DNA from: Clostridia bacterium | GTDB taxonomy: Bacteria; Bacillota; Clostridia; Oscillospirales; Acutalibacteraceae | Reading direction: 5' to 3' | Assembly: GCA_017380615.1 (NCBI GenBank) | Contig: JAFODQ010000073.1 | Span: forward strand, 1 to 42,255 | Length of the DNA: 42,255 bases | Shown here: positions 13,835 through 21,063 of the stretch, one piece after another | Layout: every line of letters starts with the position of its first letter | How positions within the stretch are numbered: the stretch's first letter is position 1 | The notes under the pieces: model-generated | Database searches by the model: none | Seen by the model: the letters and a program-made list of their open reading frames with translations, nothing else | Told to the model about the DNA's origin: nothing | Program-made: the position numbers and the translations under genes

Positions 13835-15410
13835 AAATGTTACAGTGATACCTGCTACACTCAATTTACATACAGGTACACCCAAAGCATCAAACCAAAA
13901 ACGAAGGGTTGCGGGTTACGCTCGCGTGTCTACCGATAGTGATGAACAATTTACAAGCTATGAAGCACAGGTGGATTACTACACCAATTTCATAAAAAGT
14001 CATCCTGAATGGGAGTTTGTTGAGGTGTATACCGATGAAGGTATTTCAGCACTTAACACCAAAAGGCGTGAAGGCTTTAAAAGAATGATTGCTGATGCTT
14101 TGGAAGGGAAAATAGACCTTATTGTAACAAAATCTGTCAGTCGATTTGCGAGAAATACGGTGGACAGTTTAACAACTGTTCGTGATTTGAAGGATAATGG
14201 TGTTGAGGTTTATTTTCAAAAAGAAGAAATATGGACTATGGATTCTAAAGGTGAACTTCTAATAACAATTATGTCTTCACTTGCACAGGAGGAAAGTCGC
14301 TCCATTTCTGAAAATGTCACTTGGGGACAACGCAAACGATTTGCTGATGGGAAAGTAAGTATGCCATACAAGAATTTTCTTGGTTACAAAAAAGGCGCAG
14401 ATGGTTTACCTGAAATCGTACCAGAAGAAGCGAAGGTTGTCCGCGATATTTACAGAATGTTTATGGAAGGCATGACCACCTGTGCTATTGCAACTTACTT
14501 AACGAAAAATGAAATACCTACACCATCCGGAAAACAGAAATGGCAACGACAGACAGTGGAGAGTATTTTAAGGAATGAAAAATATAAAGGCTCTGCGCTT
14601 TTACAGAAGACCTATACTGTGGATTTCCTGCAGAAAAAGATGAAAGTAAATGAGGGTGAGGTGCCACAGTATTATGTGGAACACAGCCACCCGGCTATCA
14701 TAGTCCCTGAAGAATGGGAGCGAGTGCAGCTAGAGTTGAATCGCAGAAAAGATGATAGCAGACGCACTTTATGTAACAGTCCCTTTGCAGGTAAACTTAT
14801 CTGTGGTGATTGTGGTGAAATTCTAGGTTCTAAGGTATGGCATTCCAACAGTAAATATCGCAGAACTATATGGCAATGTAATGCCAAGTTCAAAGGTGAC
14901 AAGAAATGCGCCACTCCTCATTTGTATGAGGACGATATAAAAAGGTGCTTTGTAACTGCATTGAGTCAATTAATCAAGGACCGTAATGCTTTGCTTGATG
15001 ACGGCAGAATGGTAATGCAGCAACTCAAAGATACAACTTCAATTGATACTGAGTGCGAAGAGCTGCTCGGTGAAATGGAGGTGGTAACAGAGCTCATCAA
15101 AAAATGTGTGAGTGATAACAGCACCCAAGCCCTAGACCAAACAGATTACATCAGTAAATACACCGGACTAGTAGAGCGCTATGAAAAGCTGCAAAGCCGG
15201 TATGATTACCTGAAGAGAAAGAAAGAACGACGCTTACGGCAATTTGACTGCATGAGTTATTTCATTTTCGCTGTTATGGAATTGGATGAGCTCGAAATGG
15301 AATTCAACCCGGCACTGTGGAATACCACTGTTGATCATGTAACTGTGTATGCAGATGAGAGATTGTTGTTTTATTTTAAGAATGGTAGTGAGGTTGGGGT
15401 GGCGCTTTAA
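13821..15410 (+). CDS. Serine recombinase 2 (large serine recombinase)
   Basis: A 529-residue large serine recombinase. The start ATG 13821-13823 (MATAKN) is preferred to the earlier opening at 13740, which lies deep inside recombinase 1. The catalytic serine is S37 in YARVSTDSDE. The usual ITKSVSRFARNT-type motif (here VTKSVSRFARNT) and LAQEESRSISENV follow. The Recombinase domain spans about 190-300, a zinc ribbon CGDCGEIL ... CNAKFKGDKKC about 335-370, and a C-terminal coiled coil about 410-475. It is likely the main integrase. A terminator follows 18 bp after its stop. Confidence 0.94.
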   Translation: MATAKNVTVIPATLNLHTGTPKASNQKRRVAGYARVSTDSDEQFTSYEAQVDYYTNFIKSHPEWEFVEVYTDEGISALNTKRREGFKRMIADALEGKIDLIVTKSVSRFARNTVDSLTTVRDLKDNGVEVYFQKEEIWTMDSKGELLITIMSSLAQEESRSISENVTWGQRKRFADGKVSMPYKNFLGYKKGADGLPEIVPEEAKVVRDIYRMFMEGMTTCAIATYLTKNEIPTPSGKQKWQRQTVESILRNEKYKGSALLQKTYTVDFLQKKMKVNEGEVPQYYVEHSHPAIIVPEEWERVQLELNRRKDDSRRTLCNSPFAGKLICGDCGEILGSKVWHSNSKYRRTIWQCNAKFKGDKKCATPHLYEDDIKRCFVTALSQLIKDRNALLDDGRMVMQQLKDTTSIDTECEELLGEMEVVTELIKKCVSDNSTQALDQTDYISKYTGLVERYEKLQSRYDYLKRKKERRLRQFDCMSYFIFAVMELDELEMEFNPALWNTTVDHVTVYADERLLFYFKNGSEVGVAL

Positions 15411-15427
15411 AATGCTTATACGTTAAG

Positions 15428-15458
15428 AAAAGCAGCAGTGTGAAAACTGTTGCTTTTT
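15428..15458 (+). terminator. Terminator of the recombinase operon
   Basis: A 12-bp stem with one G-U pair joins AAAAGCAGCAGT (15428-15439) to ACTGTTGCTTTT (15446-15457), followed by T. Its right arm overlaps the -35 of the next promoter. Confidence 0.78.
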
Positions 15459-15477
15459 GCTTTGTGGGTGATATAAT
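15450..15477 (+). promoter_or_regulatory. Promoter of the HNH gene
   Basis: TTGCTT (15450-15455) and a perfect -10 TATAAT (15472-15477) have a 16-bp spacer. The -35 lies inside the preceding terminator stem. A similar TTGCTT/TATAAT pair precedes the PIN gene. Confidence 0.6.
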
Positions 15478-15514
15478 TATTTTATGATAGAAATTATAAG
15501 AAAAGAGATTTTTT

Positions 15515-16342
15515 ATGAAAGCTGTAAAACACCCCGGGAAATGCAAGTTGTGTGGTGAACTTAAAGATTTAACACCGGAACATATTCCACCCAAAAGCGC
15601 TTTTAATAATAACAACATAACTGTTTTACCATTTGATGAGGTTTGTAAAACTCTAATGGGTACTGACGGTAGGATGCCTTGGGATATAAATGGCTTAAAA
15701 GGAACAATACAACAAGGCGGGCATAAAAAATATTGCCTCTGCAAGACGTGTAACAATAATACTGGGAATTGGTATATGAGAGCATATACTGACTTTGCCA
15801 AAACAATAAATGTAATAATACAAACAAAGGATTTGTTACCGGGAAATGCATATTCGTTTACAATAAAAGATTTATATCCTCTTAGACTGTTTAAAGCAAT
15901 GATGACTATGATATGTGATTTGAATGATAATTGTCTTGGAGATTCTAATCTTCGTGAATTCTTAATGAACAAGGAAAGCAACAAAATAGATACATCCAAA
16001 TATTCTATATATATGTATTTAGTATCCCCGCAAGCGGTTAGAATGAGTGGTATTTCAGCCCAAGTGCATATTGATGACCCTAAAAATCCTGTTTTGGTTT
16101 CAGAAATGTCAGCATATCCTATTGGGTTTGCTATGTATTTAGATAAGCCAAAAGACTATACGCCTTTTGGACTCAATGTTGATTGCTTTGCAGATGCAGA
16201 TTACAATACAAAGTGTAATGTGCAATTTACTGGTATCCCTTATTTGGATATAAACAGCCAATTTCCAATTGATTTTCGTTCAAAGGATGATATTATAAAA
16301 TGCTCTACCGAAAACGATGAAAATATCACAGCTGATGAATGA
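15515..16342 (+). CDS. HNH endonuclease-like protein
   Basis: A 275-residue protein. The N-terminal 90 residues carry an HNH-type zinc site: CKLCGE (C10/C13), TPEHIPPKSAF (E22/H23) and CLCKTCNNNTGNWY (C76/C79, N80-N82). The EHIPPKS ... CNNNTGxWY pattern is common in uncharacterised HNH proteins of defence islands. The remaining 185 residues are a mixed region with no motif I recognise. The catalytic activity is inferred. It is the first cargo gene after the recombinases and has its own promoter. AAGAGA is a weak ribosome site. It may form a defence locus with the PIN and HEPN-motif genes or stand alone. Confidence 0.75.
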   Translation: MKAVKHPGKCKLCGELKDLTPEHIPPKSAFNNNNITVLPFDEVCKTLMGTDGRMPWDINGLKGTIQQGGHKKYCLCKTCNNNTGNWYMRAYTDFAKTINVIIQTKDLLPGNAYSFTIKDLYPLRLFKAMMTMICDLNDNCLGDSNLREFLMNKESNKIDTSKYSIYMYLVSPQAVRMSGISAQVHIDDPKNPVLVSEMSAYPIGFAMYLDKPKDYTPFGLNVDCFADADYNTKCNVQFTGIPYLDINSQFPIDFRSKDDIIKCSTENDENITADE

Positions 16343-16434
16343 GCCGTCAATGATTAACATATAATTCTGCTTGACATTACACAAATATTTATTCGCAATT
16401 TGGTGTACCCTTGTGCGCTGGATTGCTTTTTTTA

Positions 16435-16466
16435 TTGCTTTTTATTATGTTTAAGTGCTATAATTA
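16435..16466 (+). promoter_or_regulatory. Promoter of the PIN/HEPN genes
   Basis: TTGCTT (16435-16440) and the extended -10 TGCTATAAT (hexamer 16459-16464) have an 18-bp spacer. The 14-mer AAGTGCTATAATTA (16453-16466) is identical to the one at 2783-2796. The rest of 16343-16505 holds no gene; the T-rich run at 16425-16440 may end HNH transcription. Confidence 0.6.
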
Positions 16467-16505
16467 TAAAGACTAGAAATATAGAAATTGGGAGAAAAGG
16501 GTTAT

Positions 16506-17660
16506 ATGAAAGAAAACGAAAGAGTTACTTTAGTTTTAGTTGACACATGTGCTTTTAGAGACGTGAATAGTGATTTTCTTGGCATAACAAGGGAATTATT
16601 ACCTTCTTTTTTCTCAACTATTAATGAAAAAGGTATTGTTTTGCTGACTCATCCTATTCTTGATAATGAAATTCGTAAACATATTGAGGATTCGGGGTTG
16701 TATAAAAATTATCAGGCGCTCATTTATCAACTTGTAAAAACCAATGATACTTTAAAATATTTTGAACTCAATAACGAAGAACTGTTTTCAAATATCAAAG
16801 AACTAGACATTAAGGAAAGATTGTTTGAAACTTATAAAGAATATTATAGAAATGCTATTCATCTTGAGTATGGTGACCCTGCTGATGTCTTTTCTCTTTA
16901 TTTTAATGGGGAGCCTCCTTTTGCGCCATCAGGTAATAAGAAGAATGAATTCCCTGATGCCTTTGTTTTTAATGGTGCCAAAAAGTATCTTGAAAATCAC
17001 CCCAATGATATTCTGTTGGTCGTATCAAAAGACAAGGATTGGATATCTGCCTTTAATGGAATTGAAAATACTGTTATTTCTGCTTCTGTATCTGAGGCTT
17101 TAACGAAAATCAGCAGCATAGATAGTATATTAAGTTCAGAAATGCTAGACGAAATTTTTCGTGGTGCATATGACGAAATACTTTCGGATGCTAAATTTCA
17201 TGTAGAGAGTGAATGTTTTGAATTAGAAGATTATGAAACATTTAACGAACTTGAAATAGTGTCAGTGGAAGTTGATAGTGTTAGTGACAGTTTCACTCCT
17301 CTTAAAATAACTCGAGACAGTATATTAATTAGTACAGATATTACGGTTAAAGTTTCTGGTTATGCAGAAGTGTTTGATGAGGATAATTCGATTTGGGATA
17401 GCGTTGACCAGGAATATATCTATATGACTTATGCTGATGTGTATTTTACAGATGCTGAAGTGAATGTTGAGTGTGAAATCCTTATCTCATTTGATTTCGA
17501 TAGTCCTGAAGATACTGCTGAGGTAGTGAGACTCAAATTGCTTAACCAAGGCAATATTTTTATTAATTGCAGAAATGCAACTGTGACACAAATCGATGAT
17601 GATGAAATAGCTTTACGAGTATTGCGAGAAGATAAGGGTTATCCTAGAAGGAATAAATAA
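16506..17660 (+). CDS. PIN-domain (DUF4935-like) protein, putative ribonuclease
   Basis: A 384-residue protein. The first 200 residues read as a PIN nuclease: VDTCAFRDVN (D13), HPILDNEIRKH (E55), EFPDAFV (E148, D151) and VVSKDKDW (D176/D178), matching the acidic quartet of PIN domains and the DUF4935 layout. The C-terminal 180 residues are acidic and beta-rich (EIVSVEVDSVSDSF ... YADVYFTDAEVNVE), with no family I recognise; they could bind a partner or ligand. The start ATG 16506 is preferred over the TTG at 16488; GGGAG and AAAAGGG lie upstream. It is 49 bp before a gene with a HEPN motif, so the two probably form a transcription unit. Confidence 0.82.
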   Translation: MKENERVTLVLVDTCAFRDVNSDFLGITRELLPSFFSTINEKGIVLLTHPILDNEIRKHIEDSGLYKNYQALIYQLVKTNDTLKYFELNNEELFSNIKELDIKERLFETYKEYYRNAIHLEYGDPADVFSLYFNGEPPFAPSGNKKNEFPDAFVFNGAKKYLENHPNDILLVVSKDKDWISAFNGIENTVISASVSEALTKISSIDSILSSEMLDEIFRGAYDEILSDAKFHVESECFELEDYETFNELEIVSVEVDSVSDSFTPLKITRDSILISTDITVKVSGYAEVFDEDNSIWDSVDQEYIYMTYADVYFTDAEVNVECEILISFDFDSPEDTAEVVRLKLLNQGNIFINCRNATVTQIDDDEIALRVLREDKGYPRRNK

Positions 17661-17709
17661 TAAAATACTATAATTTACAGATTGACGGATCGATTGGAGA
17701 GGTATAATT

Positions 17710-18864
17710 ATGGATGTTTCTACTGTGGTGAATCAAATTAAGCATCTCCTAAAAAATATTTCAGTCGTTTCAGAAAACACACAGCGAAACGATGAACATC
17801 TTGTAGAAATTCAGTATGCAGATAATCCACTAGATCCTAATTTATTAGCATATTGTTTCGATAATATTTTAGGCTTTGATGTTCGATATAGGATTTTTGA
17901 AAAAGTCAATTACATTATTCAGTTTGATTATAAAGGTACTTTTGCTGCCGTCGGGCATTTTAAAATGAGCTATACGCTTTCTATTGATAGGCAGTACAAA
18001 GACGAAATAATATCGACATTTCAACAAGTTCTCCCTTTGCTTGAACAATTATTTATGCTGATAGGTGAACAAGCATTAACTAATAATGAGTTTTCAATGA
18101 AAAACGAGGCTGCAGAATACTTTGGAAAACTTTCATTTTATGAAAAGAAAATCGAGTCTCTTGAGAAACGGGAAAAAATCATTAAAGAAAAATGTCGAAA
18201 TAAATATGACGTTACGAAATACTCCAATGGGTGCACTTGTTTTACTCCTAAAGGTCAAGAATATTTACATTCGCTTAGTAGTGAAATAACTTATGATATT
18301 GAGGCGTATATAGATACTTTCTTTTCTGCTCTTGAGCATGTGTTAACACTATTGTATCCGTTCGTTAACTCCTCTAATTTAGTTGATTCCTATTACAAAA
18401 ATTATATAAGAAACACAAGGTGGTCGTGGGACGCAAAAATTCGAGATGTTTGTGGTAATTCAATGCCCACAGGAATATGTGCGGAATTGCGTAGAATCAA
18501 AGAAGTTTATCGAAACCATAATGCACATGGCGGTTTTTCACGCGAGATGATGGCTTATGTTCAAATTCCTAAGTTCGGTCGTTTCCCTATATATGTTGGC
18601 AAAGAATATTTGAAAGGTTTCATCAACTGTTCTTATGATGATATTTCTTATGACATGTATCTTGATGCTAAAGCGGTATTCAATCAGTTTTGGAAAACTT
18701 TAGATTCGGAATTTGAAATACCGATGTTGTTTATTCGCAGTGGTCTTGCAATTCCAATTGATACGTCAATATATACTGATGGGATTAAAACAAAGGAACA
18801 AGCTGAACGGTTTATTGATAAAACATGGTTTGATATTGATAACCAATCTAATATGGATTGGTGA
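17710..18864 (+). CDS. Protein with HEPN ribonuclease-like RNxxxH motif
   Basis: A 384-residue protein not matched to a named family. In the C-terminal half, KEVYRNHNAHGG carries R268-N269-x3-H273, the Rx4-6H active-site motif of HEPN ribonucleases. It lies at the end of a helix after a long helical region (ITYDIEAYIDTFFSALEHVLTLLYPF), as expected for HEPN. Residues 145-165 are a basic coiled-coil-like stretch (KIESLEKREKIIKEKCRNK). The N-terminal 130 residues are mixed alpha/beta and may be a sensor. Ribosome site GGAGAGG precedes the ATG. It is the last cargo gene and directly follows the PIN gene. RNase activity is inferred from the motif. Confidence 0.6.
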   Translation: MDVSTVVNQIKHLLKNISVVSENTQRNDEHLVEIQYADNPLDPNLLAYCFDNILGFDVRYRIFEKVNYIIQFDYKGTFAAVGHFKMSYTLSIDRQYKDEIISTFQQVLPLLEQLFMLIGEQALTNNEFSMKNEAAEYFGKLSFYEKKIESLEKREKIIKEKCRNKYDVTKYSNGCTCFTPKGQEYLHSLSSEITYDIEAYIDTFFSALEHVLTLLYPFVNSSNLVDSYYKNYIRNTRWSWDAKIRDVCGNSMPTGICAELRRIKEVYRNHNAHGGFSREMMAYVQIPKFGRFPIYVGKEYLKGFINCSYDDISYDMYLDAKAVFNQFWKTLDSEFEIPMLFIRSGLAIPIDTSIYTDGIKTKEQAERFIDKTWFDIDNQSNMDW

Positions 18865-19038
18865 TAAGATTAAAAGTCAATAGCTAATAAAACAGAAAGC
18901 ATGAAGCATTATCAAGTTTGGTTGATGAAACATAAAATCAAGAGTATTTAGTACAATTTAGTCGTTTAACGATTATCAGTAATTTAACGATAGGTAAGAG
19001 ATTTTTTCTGAATTATCAACTTAATAACTTATAAAAAG
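18865..19038. other. Noncoding stretch with a 9-bp direct repeat
   Basis: No gene is seen. TTTAACGAT occurs at 18965-18973 and 18983-18991, 18 bp apart, which could be arm-type binding sites or chance in AT-rich DNA. Confidence 0.35.
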
Positions 19039-19086
19039 CGTTGCAGGAGGGAGTGGTTAATTCCCAAATGCAACGTTTATGTTTTT
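19039..19086 (+). terminator. Hairpin after the HEPN-motif gene, likely terminator
   Basis: A 7-bp outer stem CGTTGCA (19039-19045) pairs with TGCAACG (19069-19075), with an inner GGGA/TCCC, followed by TTTATGTTTTT. It is 175 bp past the HEPN-motif gene stop and convergent with the tRNA-Leu gene. Confidence 0.5.
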
Positions 19087-19169
19087 AATATGGCTTAAAT
19101 GCTATGGTTTTCACAGTAAAATAACAATACCACTATCGACACAAATTGTATCAATAGAGGTATTACATT

Positions 19170-19254
19170 TGGTGCGGGTGACAGGACTTGAACCTGCACA
19201 GATCACTCCGCTAGATCCTAAGTCTAGTGCGTCTGCCAATTCCGCCACACCCGC
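19170..19254 (-). tRNA. tRNA-Leu (anticodon UAG)
   Basis: The 85-base minus-strand gene begins GCGGGTGTGGCGGAATTGGC and ends CACCCGC-A-CCA with an encoded CCA. The acceptor stem GCGGGTG/CACCCGC is perfect. The anticodon arm CTAGA-CTTAGGA-TCTAG gives anticodon TAG. A long variable arm and TTCAAGT T-loop fit leucine. The promoter lies 33-61 bp upstream. Confidence 0.95.
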
Positions 19255-19286
19255 ATATTAACTTTTTAGCGTGATTTTTCATCACT

Positions 19287-19315
19287 ATTTTATCACTGAT
19301 TCAGGCATATTTCAA
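19287..19315 (-). promoter_or_regulatory. Promoter of the intact tRNA-Leu gene
   Basis: TTGAAA (19310-19315) and TAAAAT (19287-19292) have a 17-bp spacer on the minus strand. It lies in the 84-bp gap between the intact tRNA and the tRNA remnant, so the intact gene carries its own promoter. Confidence 0.75.
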
Positions 19316-19338
19316 GACCTTGCACTTAGAGTATGTTA

Positions 19339-19376
19339 CCTAAATCTGGCGCGTCTGCCAATTCCGCCACACCCGC
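19339..19376 (-). pseudogene. 5' half of a second tRNA-Leu(UAG) gene
   Basis: The minus strand begins GCGGGTGTGGCGGAATTGGC and continues to CGCCAGATTTAGG, then diverges within the anticodon loop into unrelated sequence. The anticodon-stem sequence differs from the intact copy (CCAGA versus CTAGA), so it comes from a different tRNA-Leu(UAG) gene. A 31-bp stretch covering the first part and 5' flank is identical between the two (19229-19259 and 19351-19381). No 3' half is seen in the window. Confidence 0.85.
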
Positions 19377-19381
19377 ATATT

Positions 19382-19623
19382 TTATTGTTGTGGTAAAGCT
19401 TTGTTGAGGGGATAACCTTACGGGAAGGATACTTAAGGTGCGCATAATCATTGGTTGCTCCTGATGTTGTGCCAGCTCCACCTTTACTGTTGGTGCGTGT
19501 ATTCTCAATGCTGTCATTTTTACCGAAACAACATATGCTTATTGCGATAAATGAAATTCTATCACAAGAAAGAGAAAATTGCAAGGGAATTTTCTCCCGG
19601 GGAAATGAATACCGTATTTTTTG
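19382..19623. other. Noncoding stretch upstream of the phosphatase gene
   Basis: No convincing gene. A 9-bp perfect hairpin GAGAAAATT (19572-19580) with AATTTTCTC (19588-19596) is present. A short minus-strand open frame here runs into the tRNA remnant and is not believed. Confidence 0.4.
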
Positions 19624-19652
19624 TTGCAAAGCTCATAGATAGTTGATATAAT
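19624..19652 (+). promoter_or_regulatory. Promoter of the inositol monophosphatase/yfcE unit
   Basis: TTGCAA (19624-19629) and a perfect -10 TATAAT (19647-19652) have a 17-bp spacer, about 40 bp before the gene start. Confidence 0.7.
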
Positions 19653-19694
19653 AACATAAATTTAAACTTTGTAAAGAATTAGTCGGTGATTGAT

Positions 19695-20441
19695 ATGAAG
19701 GCTTTGGTAAATGATATTTGCGCTCTTGTGAGAGAGTGTGGAAAGATTATTCTTGCAGCAAACAGAGAGAAAATGGCAATTGACATAAAATCCGGTGTTA
19801 CAGACCTTGTTACTGAATATGATAAAAATATTCAGGAGCAGCTGAAGGTGGGCTTGAAAAAGCTTTTGCCCGAGGCAAGGTTTATTGGTGAGGAGGGCTC
19901 AAGCGATGAGCTGACCGAGGAAGGGTATGCATTTGTTGTTGACCCCATTGACGGGACAACTAACTTTATCAAGGATTACCATGTGAGTGCAATATCTGTT
20001 GCCCTTCTCAAAGGTAAAGAGCCTGTGGTAGGTGTTATTTATAACCCGTATCTTGATGAGGTGTTCAGTGCCATAAAAGGGCAGGGTGCGTTCTGCAATG
20101 GGAAGAAAATTACTGTTTCAGCTCAGCCCATAAACAATGCTTTGGTGCTTTTCGGTACATCACCTTATGATAAAGGTCTTTTCGGGAAGACGATAGAGAT
20201 AATCACCGGTTATTTCAATCGTGCTCTTGATATAAGACGAAGCGGCTCTGCAGCTCTTGATTTGTGTTCCGTTGCAGCCGGCAGGGCAGAGCTTTATTTT
20301 GAATTGCAGGTTTCTCCATGGGATTTTGCTGCAGGTAAGCTTCTGGTTGAAGAAGCAGGTGGCGTTGTTACAACATTTGATGGTGAGCCACTTTCCTTTG
20401 AAGGGAAAACCTCCATTCTTGCAAAGAATGGCGTAATATAA
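19695..20441 (+). CDS. suhB: Inositol monophosphatase family protein (SuhB-like)
   Basis: A 248-residue Mg2+/Li+-sensitive-type phosphatase. Signature motifs are FIGEEGSSDE (metal-ligand Glu), DPIDGTTNF (residues about 85-93, metal ligands and substrate loop) and WDFAAGKLLVEEAGG near 209-223. It should hydrolyse inositol 1-phosphate or related sugar or nucleotide phosphates; the physiological substrate cannot be told from sequence. ATG 19695 is chosen; a GTG at 19686 in frame is possible. YfcE-type phosphodiesterase follows after 27 bp, so the two are probably one operon. Confidence 0.9.
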   Translation: MKALVNDICALVRECGKIILAANREKMAIDIKSGVTDLVTEYDKNIQEQLKVGLKKLLPEARFIGEEGSSDELTEEGYAFVVDPIDGTTNFIKDYHVSAISVALLKGKEPVVGVIYNPYLDEVFSAIKGQGAFCNGKKITVSAQPINNALVLFGTSPYDKGLFGKTIEIITGYFNRALDIRRSGSAALDLCSVAAGRAELYFELQVSPWDFAAGKLLVEEAGGVVTTFDGEPLSFEGKTSILAKNGVI

Positions 20442-20468
20442 GTTTAATAATTTTTCCGAGGTTTAGAT

Positions 20469-21011
20469 ATGAAAATTCTTATAGCATCAGATATACATGG
20501 GTCACTTAAATATTGCAGTATGCTTGTGGACAGATATAAAGAAGAAAAATGTGATAAGCTCATTCTTCTTGGCGATGTTCTGTATCACGGTCCTCGCAAT
20601 GATTTGCCTGAGGAGTATAACCCGAAGGGGGTTATAGCCCTCCTCAATTCCATGGCAGATGAAATCCTATGCGTGCGTGGAAACTGTGAGGCAGAGGTGG
20701 ATGATATGGTTCTTGAATTTAATGTTCTTGCTGATTATGCACTTCTCTTCAATGGTGGTAAAACATTTTTTCTTACTCATGGTCACAAGTTCAACCCACA
20801 GAATCCACCAAAGCTGAAAAAAGGGGATGTGCTTTTTAATGGTCACACCCATGTGAGCAGAATTCAGGAAACTGACACATTTCTATATGTGAATCCCGGC
20901 TCTGTTTCCATTCCAAAAGAAAACACACCAAGAGGCTATGTGATTCTTACGGATGAAAAGATTATTCACAAGAATCTTAAGGGTGAATTTCTTGAGGAAC
21001 ATACATTTTGA
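20469..21011 (+). CDS. yfcE: YfcE-type metallophosphodiesterase
   Basis: A 180-residue calcineurin-like phosphoesterase of the YfcE/MJ0936 family. Motifs are SDIHGS (D8/H10), LLGDVLYHGPRN, VRGNCEAEVD, LTHGH and NGHTHVSR, which supply the two-metal site in order. E. coli YfcE cleaves phosphodiesters in vitro with unclear natural substrate. The length matches the family. It ends in a strong terminator that separates it from convergent alaS. Confidence 0.93.
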   Translation: MKILIASDIHGSLKYCSMLVDRYKEEKCDKLILLGDVLYHGPRNDLPEEYNPKGVIALLNSMADEILCVRGNCEAEVDDMVLEFNVLADYALLFNGGKTFFLTHGHKFNPQNPPKLKKGDVLFNGHTHVSRIQETDTFLYVNPGSVSIPKENTPRGYVILTDEKIIHKNLKGEFLEEHTF

Positions 21012-21023
21012 TTTATAAAACTA

Positions 21024-21056
21024 AACTCCGTTGAGATGTCTCAACGGAGTTTTTTG
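21024..21056 (+). terminator. Terminator of the suhB/yfcE unit
   Basis: AACTCCGTTGAGA (21024-21036) pairs with TCTCAACGGAGTT (21039-21051), followed by a T run. It sits between convergent yfcE and alaS and may serve both. Confidence 0.9.
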
Positions 21057-21063
21057 TTGTTTT

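Noticed and set aside
15376-15999. Long minus-strand frame opposite the HNH gene
   Set aside because: It lacks a ribosome site and family features and shadows a supported plus-strand gene.
19079-19261. Plus-strand open frame ending RVTGLEPAQITPLDPKSS...
   Set aside because: It is the antisense reading of the tRNA-Leu gene, a common false protein.
19336-19629. Minus-strand frame ending CGGIGRRARFR and the overlapping AELADAPDLG frame
   Set aside because: The ends are translated tRNA-Leu sequence; no ribosome site or family match supports the rest.
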